DNA from: Fontibacillus panacisegetis
GTDB lineage: Bacteria > Bacillota > Bacilli > Paenibacillales > Paenibacillaceae
DNA length: 64,000 nt
Assembly (NCBI RefSeq): GCF_900102215.1
Contig: NZ_FNBG01000004.1
Coordinates: forward strand, 62,001 to 126,000
Direction of reading: 5' to 3'
Below the pieces are notes generated by a model. It did no database searches. It saw only the letters and a list, made by a program, of their open reading frames with translations, and was not told where the DNA came from. Positions within the stretch are counted from its first letter, which is position 1. Each line of letters begins with the position of its first letter. Below are positions 52,808-63,556 of the stretch, piece after piece. A program made the translations under genes and the position numbers.

Positions 52808-54133
52808 CTATTCTCTCTTTGTTTTACTGCGAAGCTCGTCCGCCATATCCTTTAATGCTTGCTCAGGACTTGCATTGTTAAGGAATACCTTGGCCCATAC
52901 GTCTGTCATCAGCTTATTAGCCATAGGGAAATCAGAAGTATATGCCAATGGGTAAGTGTTTGCCAAAGATTCAGCATATACCTTACGGATTGCTTGATTG
53001 TTAAAGTATGTTGAAGGCTCATCGATAGCAGGGTTGTTATCGATCATCATGGCTGGGAATAACCCTGCTTCGGACATCATTTTCACCTGGTTCTCTTCGC
53101 TGCCGAGCATAAATTCAATGAACTGCCATGCTTCTTCAGGATGCTTGGAATTTTTGTTGATGGCCATATTGGAACCGCCTTGGTTTGCACCTGAGTATTT
53201 GTCATCCTTTGACCATTTCGGCATCATAGCTACAGACCATTTCCCGTTATCTGACGGGGAGTATTGATTCTCAATAATGGCGTCATGCCACGACCCGCCT
53301 ACAACAGTGGCAATTTGTCCATCACGGATTCCATTTCCCCATTGGTCAGTATTAGCACGGGCATCAAATACGAGATTTTCCTTCTGCATTTTGATCAGGT
53401 ATTCGGCAACTTCCTTTACTTCAGGTGAATCTACTGCTACCTTTCCTTGATCATCAAAATACCACAGGCCGCGCTGCCACATCATAGATTCAAAAACCCG
53501 GTTGCTGGAGTTGGTTTTGGAGTCACCATACATAAAGGCTCCGGTTTTTTCTTTAACCAGCTTAGCTGCCTGATAATAATCGTCCCAGGTCTGGATTTTC
53601 TGAGCTACCTCAACCGGATCGGTTGGAAGTCCCGCCTGAGCAAACAAATCATTACGATAGAACATGACGACCGGGCCGCTATCCCATGGCATGGCGTAGG
53701 TTTTGCCATCTTTTGTTGCATCCTCCCACTTGTATGGGCTCATCTTTTCTTTATATGGCGCTACCTTGTCAGTAATATCGAGCAAGGAATCGATCTGTAC
53801 AATTTGTGCCAGGTTTGTGGATTCCACCGTAATGATGTCTGGCACAGCATCTCCCGTATTGGAGGTTATTAAATATTTGGAATACAAATCCGTTGATTTC
53901 ATGTTCTGGAATTCAACCTCAATGTTTGGATATTTCGCCTTAAAGGCCTCCATATTTAGATCCAATCCATCCTTGGCTGTTTCCCAAGTCCAAACGACCA
54001 GCTTGACCTTTTTGCCGCTTTCGGTTTGTCCTGCCGCAGTGTTTTTATTCTCATTACTGGAGCAAGCTGTAGCTAATAAAGAAATCATCAAGCAAGCAAC
54101 AAGAACATAAATTATTCTTTTCTTTCCCATCAT
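52808..54133 (-). CDS. Sugar ABC transporter substrate-binding lipoprotein
   Basis: A 441-residue binding protein of the family 1 sugar type. It has a signal peptide with lipobox LATAC (Cys24), then a typical start VKLVVWTWETAKDGLDLNMEAFKAKYPNIEV. Later segments include PWDSGPVVMFYRNDLFAQAGL and NKNSKHPEEAWQFIEFMLGSEENQ. It should capture oligosaccharides outside the cell and deliver them to the two permeases. GGGAGG precedes the ATG. Its promoter carries the same repeat architecture as the lacZ promoter, so the neighbouring YesN-like regulator is the expected activator. Confidence 0.93.
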   Translation of the reverse strand: MMGKKRIIYVLVACLMISLLATACSSNENKNTAAGQTESGKKVKLVVWTWETAKDGLDLNMEAFKAKYPNIEVEFQNMKSTDLYSKYLITSNTGDAVPDIITVESTNLAQIVQIDSLLDITDKVAPYKEKMSPYKWEDATKDGKTYAMPWDSGPVVMFYRNDLFAQAGLPTDPVEVAQKIQTWDDYYQAAKLVKEKTGAFMYGDSKTNSSNRVFESMMWQRGLWYFDDQGKVAVDSPEVKEVAEYLIKMQKENLVFDARANTDQWGNGIRDGQIATVVGGSWHDAIIENQYSPSDNGKWSVAMMPKWSKDDKYSGANQGGSNMAINKNSKHPEEAWQFIEFMLGSEENQVKMMSEAGLFPAMMIDNNPAIDEPSTYFNNQAIRKVYAESLANTYPLAYTSDFPMANKLMTDVWAKVFLNNASPEQALKDMADELRSKTKRE

Positions 54134-54173
54134 TTGTAACCTCCCTTAGATGTATAGCACTTCTTTCACTAGT

Positions 54174-54239
54174 ATCATAAAATTTTTGAAAGGGCTTTCA
54201 AACCGACATATGTTTGATAATAGTGTGTTCTTTTTCGAT
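54174..54239 (-). promoter_or_regulatory. Promoter of the sugar ABC operon with 21-bp direct repeats
   Basis: Minus-strand -35 TTGAAA (54201-54196), 16-base spacer, -10 TATGAT (54179-54174). Upstream are TATCAAACATATG and, 21 bases further, TATCGAAAAAG, with the proximal TCAAACA beginning 15 bases before the -35 box. The 18-base palindrome TTTGAAAGCCCTTTCAAA overlaps the -35 box and resembles a cre box with CC at its centre. Spacing and motif match the lacZ promoter. Confidence 0.65.
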
Positions 54240-54243
54240 AAAT

Positions 54244-54270
54244 AAAAAAACGCCCAAAAAATCAGGGCAT
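54244..54270 (-). terminator. Terminator of the YesM/YesN-like genes
   Basis: ATGCCC/GGGCGT hairpin followed by a seven-T run on the minus strand, between the response regulator stop and the ABC operon promoter. Confidence 0.8.
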
Positions 54271-54296
54271 TGGAGTAGTTTTGTTGGAATCCGGCG

Positions 54297-55511
54297 TCAT
54301 TTTGTTTGAATGCGATATTGACCGGGAGTAAGCTCGGCACGTTTCTTAAACCATTTTGAGAAGTATTTGACGTCCTGTATACCAACCTTTTCAGCTACTT
54401 CCTCTGTACGGATTGAAGTTGCACTGAGGAGCTCCTTGGCTTTTTCCAGCTTGCGTTCAGAAATAAAGGAAATAATGCTGCTTCCTGTTGCCTCCTTAAA
54501 AATTGTGCTGAAATAACTGCGGCTGACGCCTATTTCCGCGGCTACATCCGCTGCGCGAAGATCCTCCTGCAGATGCTGGTCAATATAGTCAATTGCCCTT
54601 ATAATGTCTTCCTTATGGGTGTCCTGCAGCAGCTCCACACTGGCTTCAATTTCCCATAATCTGTACAATGCTTCTGCATGGCGGAACCAATCCGCTTCAC
54701 TGTTAATTACTGCACTTTGCCGCCAAGCCAGTCCGCTATTTTTCAGCTGCATTTCTACTAGTGATGATTGAACCAACGATAATGCCAGCTGATGACAAAC
54801 CACCACAGCGGCTTGATCGTCTATCTGCAAATAACCGATTTGCCCTGAGCAAGCTGCGATAATATGCTCCCATTGATTACGAAGCTGAGGTACATTTCCC
54901 GCTCCAGCTTTCTTTGGAAAATATATATACATCATATAACACTTGCTGAGCATCCAGTGCCATTCCATGCGAAGCTTCTGGAGCAATTGCTGTTTTGCCG
55001 CATAGCTGTCTTGATGCAGCCATACACCCAGTACACCTTCCTCATGAGCCTGGGAAGAAGGAGAATCTACTGCAGCGCTAATAGCTTGACGTCTGGCTGC
55101 TAGCCTATCAAATTGCTGGCGAACCCGATGCAAGGCATCATCCATGTGCTCATCATCCATATCTGTCTTGACAATGTAGTCATGTACCCCTATTTGAATT
55201 CCACTTCTCGCATATTTGAAATCCCGATGGCAGCTTAAAAATAAAATTGCCGTATCTGGAGCCGCCTCTTTTATTTTTTGGGCCAACTCAATGCCATCCA
55301 TCTCCGGCATCACAATATCTGTAATGACCAGCTGCGGCCTATACTGTACAAACTTCTGCCAGCCCAGGCTGCCATTAGGCGCATCGTCCACGACAACCAT
55401 ACCGTGCTTCTCCCAATCCGTAGTCATACGAAGACCTTTACGCACAAGCTGCTCATCATCAACAATCAACACTTGAATTAAAGATGGATGTCCACTGTTG
55501 TCTTTAACCAT
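54297..55511 (-). CDS. AraC-type response regulator (YesN-like)
   Basis: A 404-residue two-component regulator. The receiver domain (about 12-130) has Asp18/Asp19 and phosphorylation site Asp65 in LVITDIVMPEMDG. A variable linker follows, then a C-terminal AraC domain of two helix-turn-helices (about 305-402): VSRSYFSTIFKEATGSS and the family tail EVAEKVGIQDVKYFSKWFKKRAELTPGQYR. Such regulators bind direct repeats and activate sugar-uptake operons. It overlaps the kinase gene by 34 bases and lies between lacZ and the ABC genes, both of which carry matching 21-bp direct repeats. The ATG has AAGGTGA about eight bases upstream. Confidence 0.93.
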   Translation of the reverse strand: MVKDNSGHPSLIQVLIVDDEQLVRKGLRMTTDWEKHGMVVVDDAPNGSLGWQKFVQYRPQLVITDIVMPEMDGIELAQKIKEAAPDTAILFLSCHRDFKYARSGIQIGVHDYIVKTDMDDEHMDDALHRVRQQFDRLAARRQAISAAVDSPSSQAHEEGVLGVWLHQDSYAAKQQLLQKLRMEWHWMLSKCYMMYIYFPKKAGAGNVPQLRNQWEHIIAACSGQIGYLQIDDQAAVVVCHQLALSLVQSSLVEMQLKNSGLAWRQSAVINSEADWFRHAEALYRLWEIEASVELLQDTHKEDIIRAIDYIDQHLQEDLRAADVAAEIGVSRSYFSTIFKEATGSSIISFISERKLEKAKELLSATSIRTEEVAEKVGIQDVKYFSKWFKKRAELTPGQYRIQTK

Positions 55512-57175
55512 GATAAAGTCACCTTCGTTCCTTGATTTCTGTTAGATTCTATCGAGAGGCCATACCCACTGCCATAATGAAGCTTAAATCGTTCATCCAC
55601 ATTTCTTAGCCCCAGTCCACCTTGCTTGTCGGGAATTTTCCTGCCTGCTGCAATAAACTCCATATGTTCCGGCTTAACACCGATCCCATCATCCTCAAGC
55701 ACCATATACAACTCATTTCTCTCTGAAAACACCTTCATCGTAATATTGCCTTGTCCATCCCGGAATCCATGAAAAAAGATGTTTTCGAGCAGGGGCTGAA
55801 ACACCATACGCGGAATGAGACAGTCATCAAGCCCAGACTCCACCTCCAGTTCGAAGGTAAAAGCATCATCATAGCGATATCGCTGAATTTCAATAAAATG
55901 ACAAGCGATATCCAGCTCTTTTTTCAAAGGAATCAACGTCTGCTTAAAATTAAAGCTCCCATCAAGAACGACAATTAAATGCTGAAGCATTTTATGAATT
56001 TCCGGCTGATGAGCAAGTTTTGCCTTCCACTGAATGGAATTCAGCGTATTAAACAATAAATGCGGATTAATCTGGTAATGAAGAATTTGCAACTCAGCTT
56101 CACTTTTGAGTTTTTCAGTATGGCTAATTTCATGCACCAATGCAACGAGCTGCTCTGTCATTTTATTAAAGCTTTCGCTTAGAAAACCCAGCTCGTCCTT
56201 GGACATCACCGGAGTCCTGATCAACAAATCGCCTTCTCCAAATCTACGCATGGAATGAGCCAGTTTCTTGATCGGCATCGTAAATCGAAATGAAAAGAAG
56301 CTGGACATACCGATACCTAGCAAAATAGCCAATGCAGAAATAAGAATGGAATATCGCAAAATAACTGTAGAAGATTCATAAAATTCCGCATATCTGATTC
56401 TAGCTTCCACGATCCAATCTTCCATATCCAAGGAGCGTGACCAGACGATATCATCGTCTTGATGAACAAAATCAGTTGAAGTCTGGAGCAATATTTGTCC
56501 TGACTGATCCCTTATCTGCAAATGAGAGCGGGTATCCTTTTCAAACGATTTAATCAACTCAATCACTGTATCCGCTTTCATATCTATCAGTATCTTACTG
56601 CCATTAGGCAAGCCAAAGGAGTTTTTTAAAGGCATCATCAAGCTGATCACATATGCATCGTCCTGTGTCGAATAATAATCCGGTATGTGAATGGACACAT
56701 GTCTTGTGTCATAAGCAGCAATTGATGTCCAAAATTCCGAATCCGTCAGCTTTTCGGCTACGATGAGGTCATTGCCAATTATCCTTCCGGAAGGAGTGAT
56801 CACAGCCACCTTGAACATGTTATTGCCGAGGGAGGTCAAATAATTATGAAAATCTCTCTCTTCTACATATCTGGTGTAAGTCGTTGGCGGCTCCTCCCCG
56901 ATATAAATCGAAGAAGCTATTAAATAGGTCAATATATTTCCGGTAATTTGATCCATTTGACGCAGATCGGTATCGATATGAATTTTCAGCTGCTCCACAG
57001 CATACATCCCATAGCTTCCGAATTGTGAATTAACAACCTCGGAGGATTTATGAAACGAGAAATAGCTAAGAGCTCCTACGGGCAATACGGCTGCAATAAA
57101 AAATGCAAGCAACAGCTTGATGCGTACACTTCCGTTGATTTTGAACTGCTGTAACCTACCCCAAAAGTTTTTCAT
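55478..57175 (-). CDS. YesM/LytS-type sensor histidine kinase
   Basis: A 565-residue membrane sensor. It has helix 1 (about 18-40), a large extracellular dCache-like domain (41-270), helix 2 (about 271-294), a HAMP (about 295-348) and a His_kinase domain with phosphoacceptor His372 in HYQINPHLLFNTLNS. An HATPase_c domain follows (DDGIGVKPEH, GGLGLRNVDERF). This class pairs with AraC-type response regulators and senses sugars, sometimes through the binding protein. It overlaps the downstream regulator gene. The ribosome site (AAGAAGGTACAGGG) is weak. It lies 200 bases downstream of lacZ, separated by a hairpin. Confidence 0.93.
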   Translation of the reverse strand: MKNFWGRLQQFKINGSVRIKLLLAFFIAAVLPVGALSYFSFHKSSEVVNSQFGSYGMYAVEQLKIHIDTDLRQMDQITGNILTYLIASSIYIGEEPPTTYTRYVEERDFHNYLTSLGNNMFKVAVITPSGRIIGNDLIVAEKLTDSEFWTSIAAYDTRHVSIHIPDYYSTQDDAYVISLMMPLKNSFGLPNGSKILIDMKADTVIELIKSFEKDTRSHLQIRDQSGQILLQTSTDFVHQDDDIVWSRSLDMEDWIVEARIRYAEFYESSTVILRYSILISALAILLGIGMSSFFSFRFTMPIKKLAHSMRRFGEGDLLIRTPVMSKDELGFLSESFNKMTEQLVALVHEISHTEKLKSEAELQILHYQINPHLLFNTLNSIQWKAKLAHQPEIHKMLQHLIVVLDGSFNFKQTLIPLKKELDIACHFIEIQRYRYDDAFTFELEVESGLDDCLIPRMVFQPLLENIFFHGFRDGQGNITMKVFSERNELYMVLEDDGIGVKPEHMEFIAAGRKIPDKQGGLGLRNVDERFKLHYGSGYGLSIESNRNQGTKVTLSWLKTTVDIHL

Positions 57176-57324
57176 CCCTGTACCTTCTTCTGGCTGTCAT
57201 TTATCAGGTATATCCTGCTGCCTAAAATGATTTCAGACGCTCATAGCGCGTGGACCAAATGTTAGAACCATCTCTGAGACTAAATATTAATTTGTATTAG
57301 TATATCAAAAATAATTATTAAATT

Positions 57325-57372
57325 GAACAAATGGTGTCCCCATGTAAAATAATGGAGACACCTGATTTGTTC
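57325..57372 (-). terminator. Hairpin terminator after lacZ
   Basis: GAACAAAT..GGTGTC/GACACC..ATTTGTTC on the minus strand, starting two bases past the lacZ stop. The following tract is AT-rich but not a clean T run, so some read-through into the kinase gene is possible. Confidence 0.6.
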
Positions 57373-57374
57373 GC

Positions 57375-60404
<3,030 letters not shown>

Positions 60405-60434
60405 TCATCATTCAGCTTAGTCTAATGCATCTCT

Positions 60435-60501
60435 ATTCTAATTGACGTGAAAAGGCTTTCAAACCGATTCTTGTTTGAATTAGGGGTCATTTTGTTTGAA
60501 T
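60435..60501 (-). promoter_or_regulatory. lacZ promoter with 21-bp direct repeats
   Basis: Minus-strand ATTCAAACAAAATGA (60501-60487) and ATTCAAACAAGAAT (60480-60467) are direct repeats 21 bases apart. They are followed by TTGAAA (60462-60457), a 16-base spacer and TAGAAT (60440-60435). The proximal TCAAACA begins 15 bases before the -35 box, exactly as at the ABC operon promoter. Confidence 0.68.
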
Positions 60502-60520
60502 CGCCTGGTATGTCTGCATT

Positions 60521-61672
60521 TTACCACTCTGCGACAGAGCCATCCCGATGGCGCCATACCGGATTTCTCCAACGGTGCGAAACCTCAGCAGCCATTTTCT
60601 TAACATATTCCTCGTTCACAGTAATACCCAGTCCCGGTCCCTGAGGAATTTGGACAAAGCCATCGTCGTAAGCAAATACACTTGGATCAACGATATAATC
60701 CAGCAGGTCATTGCCCTGATTATAGTGAATTCCGAGACTTTGCTCCTGAATCACGGCATTATGCGCAGTTGCATCAACCTGAAGACATGCCGCCAGAGCA
60801 ATCGGCCCAAGAGGACAGTGAGGAGCAACCGCCACGTCATAAGCCTCGGCCATGGCAAAGATTTTTTTACATTCTGTGATTCCTCCGGCATGAGATAGGT
60901 CAGGCTGGATGATATCAACGTAACCATCTTCAAGAAGCGACTTGAAGTTCCAGCGCGAGAACATTCTTTCCCCTGTAGCAATCGGCGTGCTGGTATGGTT
61001 CGCGATTTCACGAAGTGCTTCATTGTTCTCAGGAAGCACCGGCTCTTCGATGAACATCAGGCGGAATGGATCAAGCTCCTTTGCCAATACCTTTGCCATC
61101 GGCTTATGAATACGCCCATGAAAATCAACGCCAATCCCGAAATCCGGTCCTACAGCGCTTCTTATTGCGGCTACCCTCTCTATGACCTGATCTACCTTGT
61201 CATGACTATCGATATATTGCATTTCCTCTGAGGCATTCATCTTGATCGCCGTAAATCCAGCCTGTTTTTTCTCCAGTGCAGCTAGTCCCACGTCACTCGG
61301 ACGATCTCCGCCGATCCAGGAATATACCCGCATCGATTCCCGGCAGGCCCCGCCAAGCAATTGGTATACTGGAGCATTAAAGTATTTCCCCTTGATATCC
61401 CACAACGCCTGATCAATCCCCGCAATCGCGCTCATCAGAATTGGACCACCACGGTAAAATCCGCCACGGTACATCACCTGCCAATGATCCTCAATGCGAA
61501 GCGGATCCTTGCCGATGAGGAAATCCATTAATTCATCTACGGCCGCCTGCACTGTATGAGCCTTGCCTTCAACGACAGGCTCACCCCAGCCCACTATACC
61601 TTCATCGGTCTCGATTTTGAGAAACAACCAGCGTGGCGGAACAATAAATGTCTTATAGTTTGTAATCTTCAT
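60521..61672 (-). CDS. dgoD: D-galactonate dehydratase
   Basis: Enolase-superfamily enzyme converting D-galactonate to 2-keto-3-deoxygalactonate. At 383 residues it matches what I recall of E. coli DgoD (382). Shared features are the start [55 protein letters not shown] and the end [15 protein letters not shown]. Metal ligands fall at Asp183, Glu209 and Glu235, the same positions as in E. coli DgoD, and His185 (DFHGR) and the late APHCPLGP His serve catalysis. It is twelve bases downstream of the aldolase gene and last in the kdgK-eda-dgoD operon. The next gene, lacZ, has its own promoter. Confidence 0.95.
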   Translation of the reverse strand: MKITNYKTFIVPPRWLFLKIETDEGIVGWGEPVVEGKAHTVQAAVDELMDFLIGKDPLRIEDHWQVMYRGGFYRGGPILMSAIAGIDQALWDIKGKYFNAPVYQLLGGACRESMRVYSWIGGDRPSDVGLAALEKKQAGFTAIKMNASEEMQYIDSHDKVDQVIERVAAIRSAVGPDFGIGVDFHGRIHKPMAKVLAKELDPFRLMFIEEPVLPENNEALREIANHTSTPIATGERMFSRWNFKSLLEDGYVDIIQPDLSHAGGITECKKIFAMAEAYDVAVAPHCPLGPIALAACLQVDATAHNAVIQEQSLGIHYNQGNDLLDYIVDPSVFAYDDGFVQIPQGPGLGITVNEEYVKKMAAEVSHRWRNPVWRHRDGSVAEW

Positions 61673-61684
61673 ATAAATCTCTCC

Positions 61685-62329
61685 TTATCCTCTTGCGCTA
61701 GTAATAGCCGATCTGAATTTCTGAGCCAATTCAGTAATATCCCCGTATCTGCGATCTGCAATAGCTGCCTTATCCAGCAATGAGCTGCCCAGACCAACTG
61801 CCGCAGCCCCAGCCTTAATAAACTGGGCAACGTTGTCCAGCGTTACCCCGCCCGTTGGCATCATCGGGATACCTGTCAACGGCGCTGAAACCTCTTTAAT
61901 ATAGTTGACGCCCAGAGAAGAGCCTGGAAAAATTTTAAGCATATCTGCTCCCCACTCATACCCCTTAGCAATTTCTGTAGGAGTCATAACTCCGGGAATG
62001 GAAATACGTCCATAATGATTCGTAATTTTAATCGTTTCTTCATCCAGAATCGGCGAGAAAATAAAATCCGCCCCTGCCTGGATGGCCTTTTCCGCTACTT
62101 TGGCATTCAGGACTGTACCGGCTCCAACCAGAACATGCTTGTCATATCGCTCTTTCAGCATAGGAATAATCTCAAACGCCCCATCTGAATCCACCGTTAT
62201 TTCCAATGCTTCCACTCCGCCGGCAACCAGTGCATCTGTAATACGTTGTACTTTGTCCCTTGGAAGTCTTCGCACAACGGCCACAATGCCTGAATTCATC
62301 AGCTTGTCCAGCTGCTCTTGTTTAATCAT
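61685..62329 (-). CDS. KDPG/KDPGal aldolase (2-dehydro-3-deoxyphosphogluconate/galactonate aldolase)
   Basis: A 214-residue class I aldolase splitting 2-keto-3-deoxy-6-phospho sugar acids into pyruvate and glyceraldehyde-3-phosphate. The catalytic Glu43 is in ALEITVDS and the Schiff-base Lys132 is in ADMLKIFPGSSLG. VGAGTVLN (68-75) and MPTGGV are standard. In this operon, beside DgoD, the expected substrate is KDP-galactonate (DgoA role), though Eda and DgoA cannot be separated by motifs. It lies thirteen bases after the kinase gene and twelve before dgoD. Confidence 0.92.
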   Translation of the reverse strand: MIKQEQLDKLMNSGIVAVVRRLPRDKVQRITDALVAGGVEALEITVDSDGAFEIIPMLKERYDKHVLVGAGTVLNAKVAEKAIQAGADFIFSPILDEETIKITNHYGRISIPGVMTPTEIAKGYEWGADMLKIFPGSSLGVNYIKEVSAPLTGIPMMPTGGVTLDNVAQFIKAGAAAVGLGSSLLDKAAIADRRYGDITELAQKFRSAITSARG

Positions 62330-62342
62330 ATGATCTTCGCTC

Positions 62343-63299
62343 CTATCGTTTCACATTTTGGTAATCATCTTTGCTGTTCATCCTGTGAAGCAGCTCTGTC
62401 TCATCAGGCAGTCCTTCAACATCACCATTAAACCCTACCGCAATAGCTCCCATCGCACTGGCTCTGAGCACGGCTTGTTCAAGCTTCTCACCATGCAGAA
62501 GCCCACTTATGAAACCTGCGGCGAATGCATCTCCTGCTCCTACAGGATCAACCTCCTCAGCCGGAAAAGGAGCCATGTATCCACTATGCTGAGCCGACTT
62601 GTAATACGCACCTTTGCCGCCAAGCTTCACTATGACACCTGTTACTCCCGGTTTTAGCAATGCTGCAGCGATATCCTCCGGCTGGCTGAGACCCGTCAAT
62701 AGTTCACCTTCATCCAATCCGGGCAAAACATAATCCGCAGAGTCTGCCAGCTCCAGCATTATTTTCCTAGCTGCCTTATCACTGTCCCATAGCTTCCAGC
62801 GTACATTCGGATCAAAAACAATTTTTAGGCCCCGCTCCTTTGCCACCGCAATTGCCTTGCGTGTTAATGCCAGACAATTGGAGCTTAAGGCAGGAGTAAT
62901 TCCTGTAATATGCAAAATTTTAAAGCCTGACAGATACTCTTCATCCAGTTCATCCGGGTTCATCAGACTAGCAGCAGAATGGTGGCGATAATAATAAACC
63001 TGTGTCTTACCTTGAGAACGCTGTTCTTTAAAAAACACACCAGTGGGAGCATCAGGGGTAGAAATACATCGTGATGTGTCTATGCCATACCCTCTTATTT
63101 GGTGAAGCACATATCGTCCGAAAGGATCATCCCCCAGCTTACTGAACCATCCAACGCGATGACCCAGCTTCGCCAATCCAATCGCTACATTAGACTCAGC
63201 CCCGGCCATTTGCTTGTTAAAATGATGGACATACTCAAGCGGCAAGCTCTTATCCGTGCTAAACAACACCATGGATTCACCAAAAGTTACTACTTCCAT
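62343..63299 (-). CDS. PfkB-family 2-keto-3-deoxygluconate/galactonate kinase
   Basis: A 318-residue ribokinase-family sugar kinase. The N-terminal AGAESNVAIGLAKLG (32-46) and C-terminal DPVGAGDAFAAGF with the catalytic Asp are the PfkB signatures, and the overall sequence resembles KdgK. Here it should phosphorylate 2-keto-3-deoxygalactonate made by DgoD, replacing the unrelated DgoK of enteric bacteria. GGAGGAGGG precedes the ATG. It is the first gene of the kdgK-eda-dgoD operon, read from a consensus promoter at 63449-63477 with palindromic operator candidates in its leader. Confidence 0.92.
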   Translation of the reverse strand: MEVVTFGESMVLFSTDKSLPLEYVHHFNKQMAGAESNVAIGLAKLGHRVGWFSKLGDDPFGRYVLHQIRGYGIDTSRCISTPDAPTGVFFKEQRSQGKTQVYYYRHHSAASLMNPDELDEEYLSGFKILHITGITPALSSNCLALTRKAIAVAKERGLKIVFDPNVRWKLWDSDKAARKIMLELADSADYVLPGLDEGELLTGLSQPEDIAAALLKPGVTGVIVKLGGKGAYYKSAQHSGYMAPFPAEEVDPVGAGDAFAAGFISGLLHGEKLEQAVLRASAMGAIAVGFNGDVEGLPDETELLHRMNSKDDYQNVKR

Positions 63300-63320
63300 C
63301 GCCTTCCCTCCTCCTAACCA

Positions 63321-63423
63321 AATAGATCATATCTTTCATGTTTATAAATAATAATATATGATATAGATATGATCTATTAACTAATTATTCACTGAATAAT
63401 CCAGTTTTTTAGCTGATTATTCA
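63321..63423. promoter_or_regulatory. Operator candidates for the divergent GntR regulator
   Basis: The perfect 17-base palindrome ATTATTCACTGAATAAT (63384-63400) overlaps the first arm of a second inverted repeat, TGAATAATC/GATTATTCA (63393-63401 and 63415-63423). A 14-base inverted repeat, AATAGATCATATCT/AGATATGATCTATT (63321-63334 and 63365-63378), follows. All lie downstream of the kdgK transcription start, suiting repression. Confidence 0.55.
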
Positions 63424-63448
63424 ATATACATCTGATCTTTATGAGGTT

Positions 63449-63477
63449 ATCATATTATCTTTATTTTTGTATGTCAA
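63449..63477 (-). promoter_or_regulatory. Sigma-A promoter of the kdgK-eda-dgoD operon
   Basis: Minus-strand TTGACA (63477-63472), 17-base spacer, TATGAT (63454-63449). The predicted start near 63442 gives a leader of about 140 bases. Confidence 0.75.
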
Positions 63478-63556
63478 TCCTCTTTTGTATTATGAGAAAC
63501 AGATTCAAGTATGCTAAAATGAACACGATACAGTAGAATAAACAGGGGAAATGAAT

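Noticed and set aside
60487..60510. Remnant of an AraC-family gene end upstream of lacZ
   Set aside because: The stretch resembles the last codons of the response regulator gene (IQTK-stop), but the match is confined to the ATTCAAACAAAATGA motif. That motif recurs 21 bp away and at the ABC promoter, so an operator explains it better.
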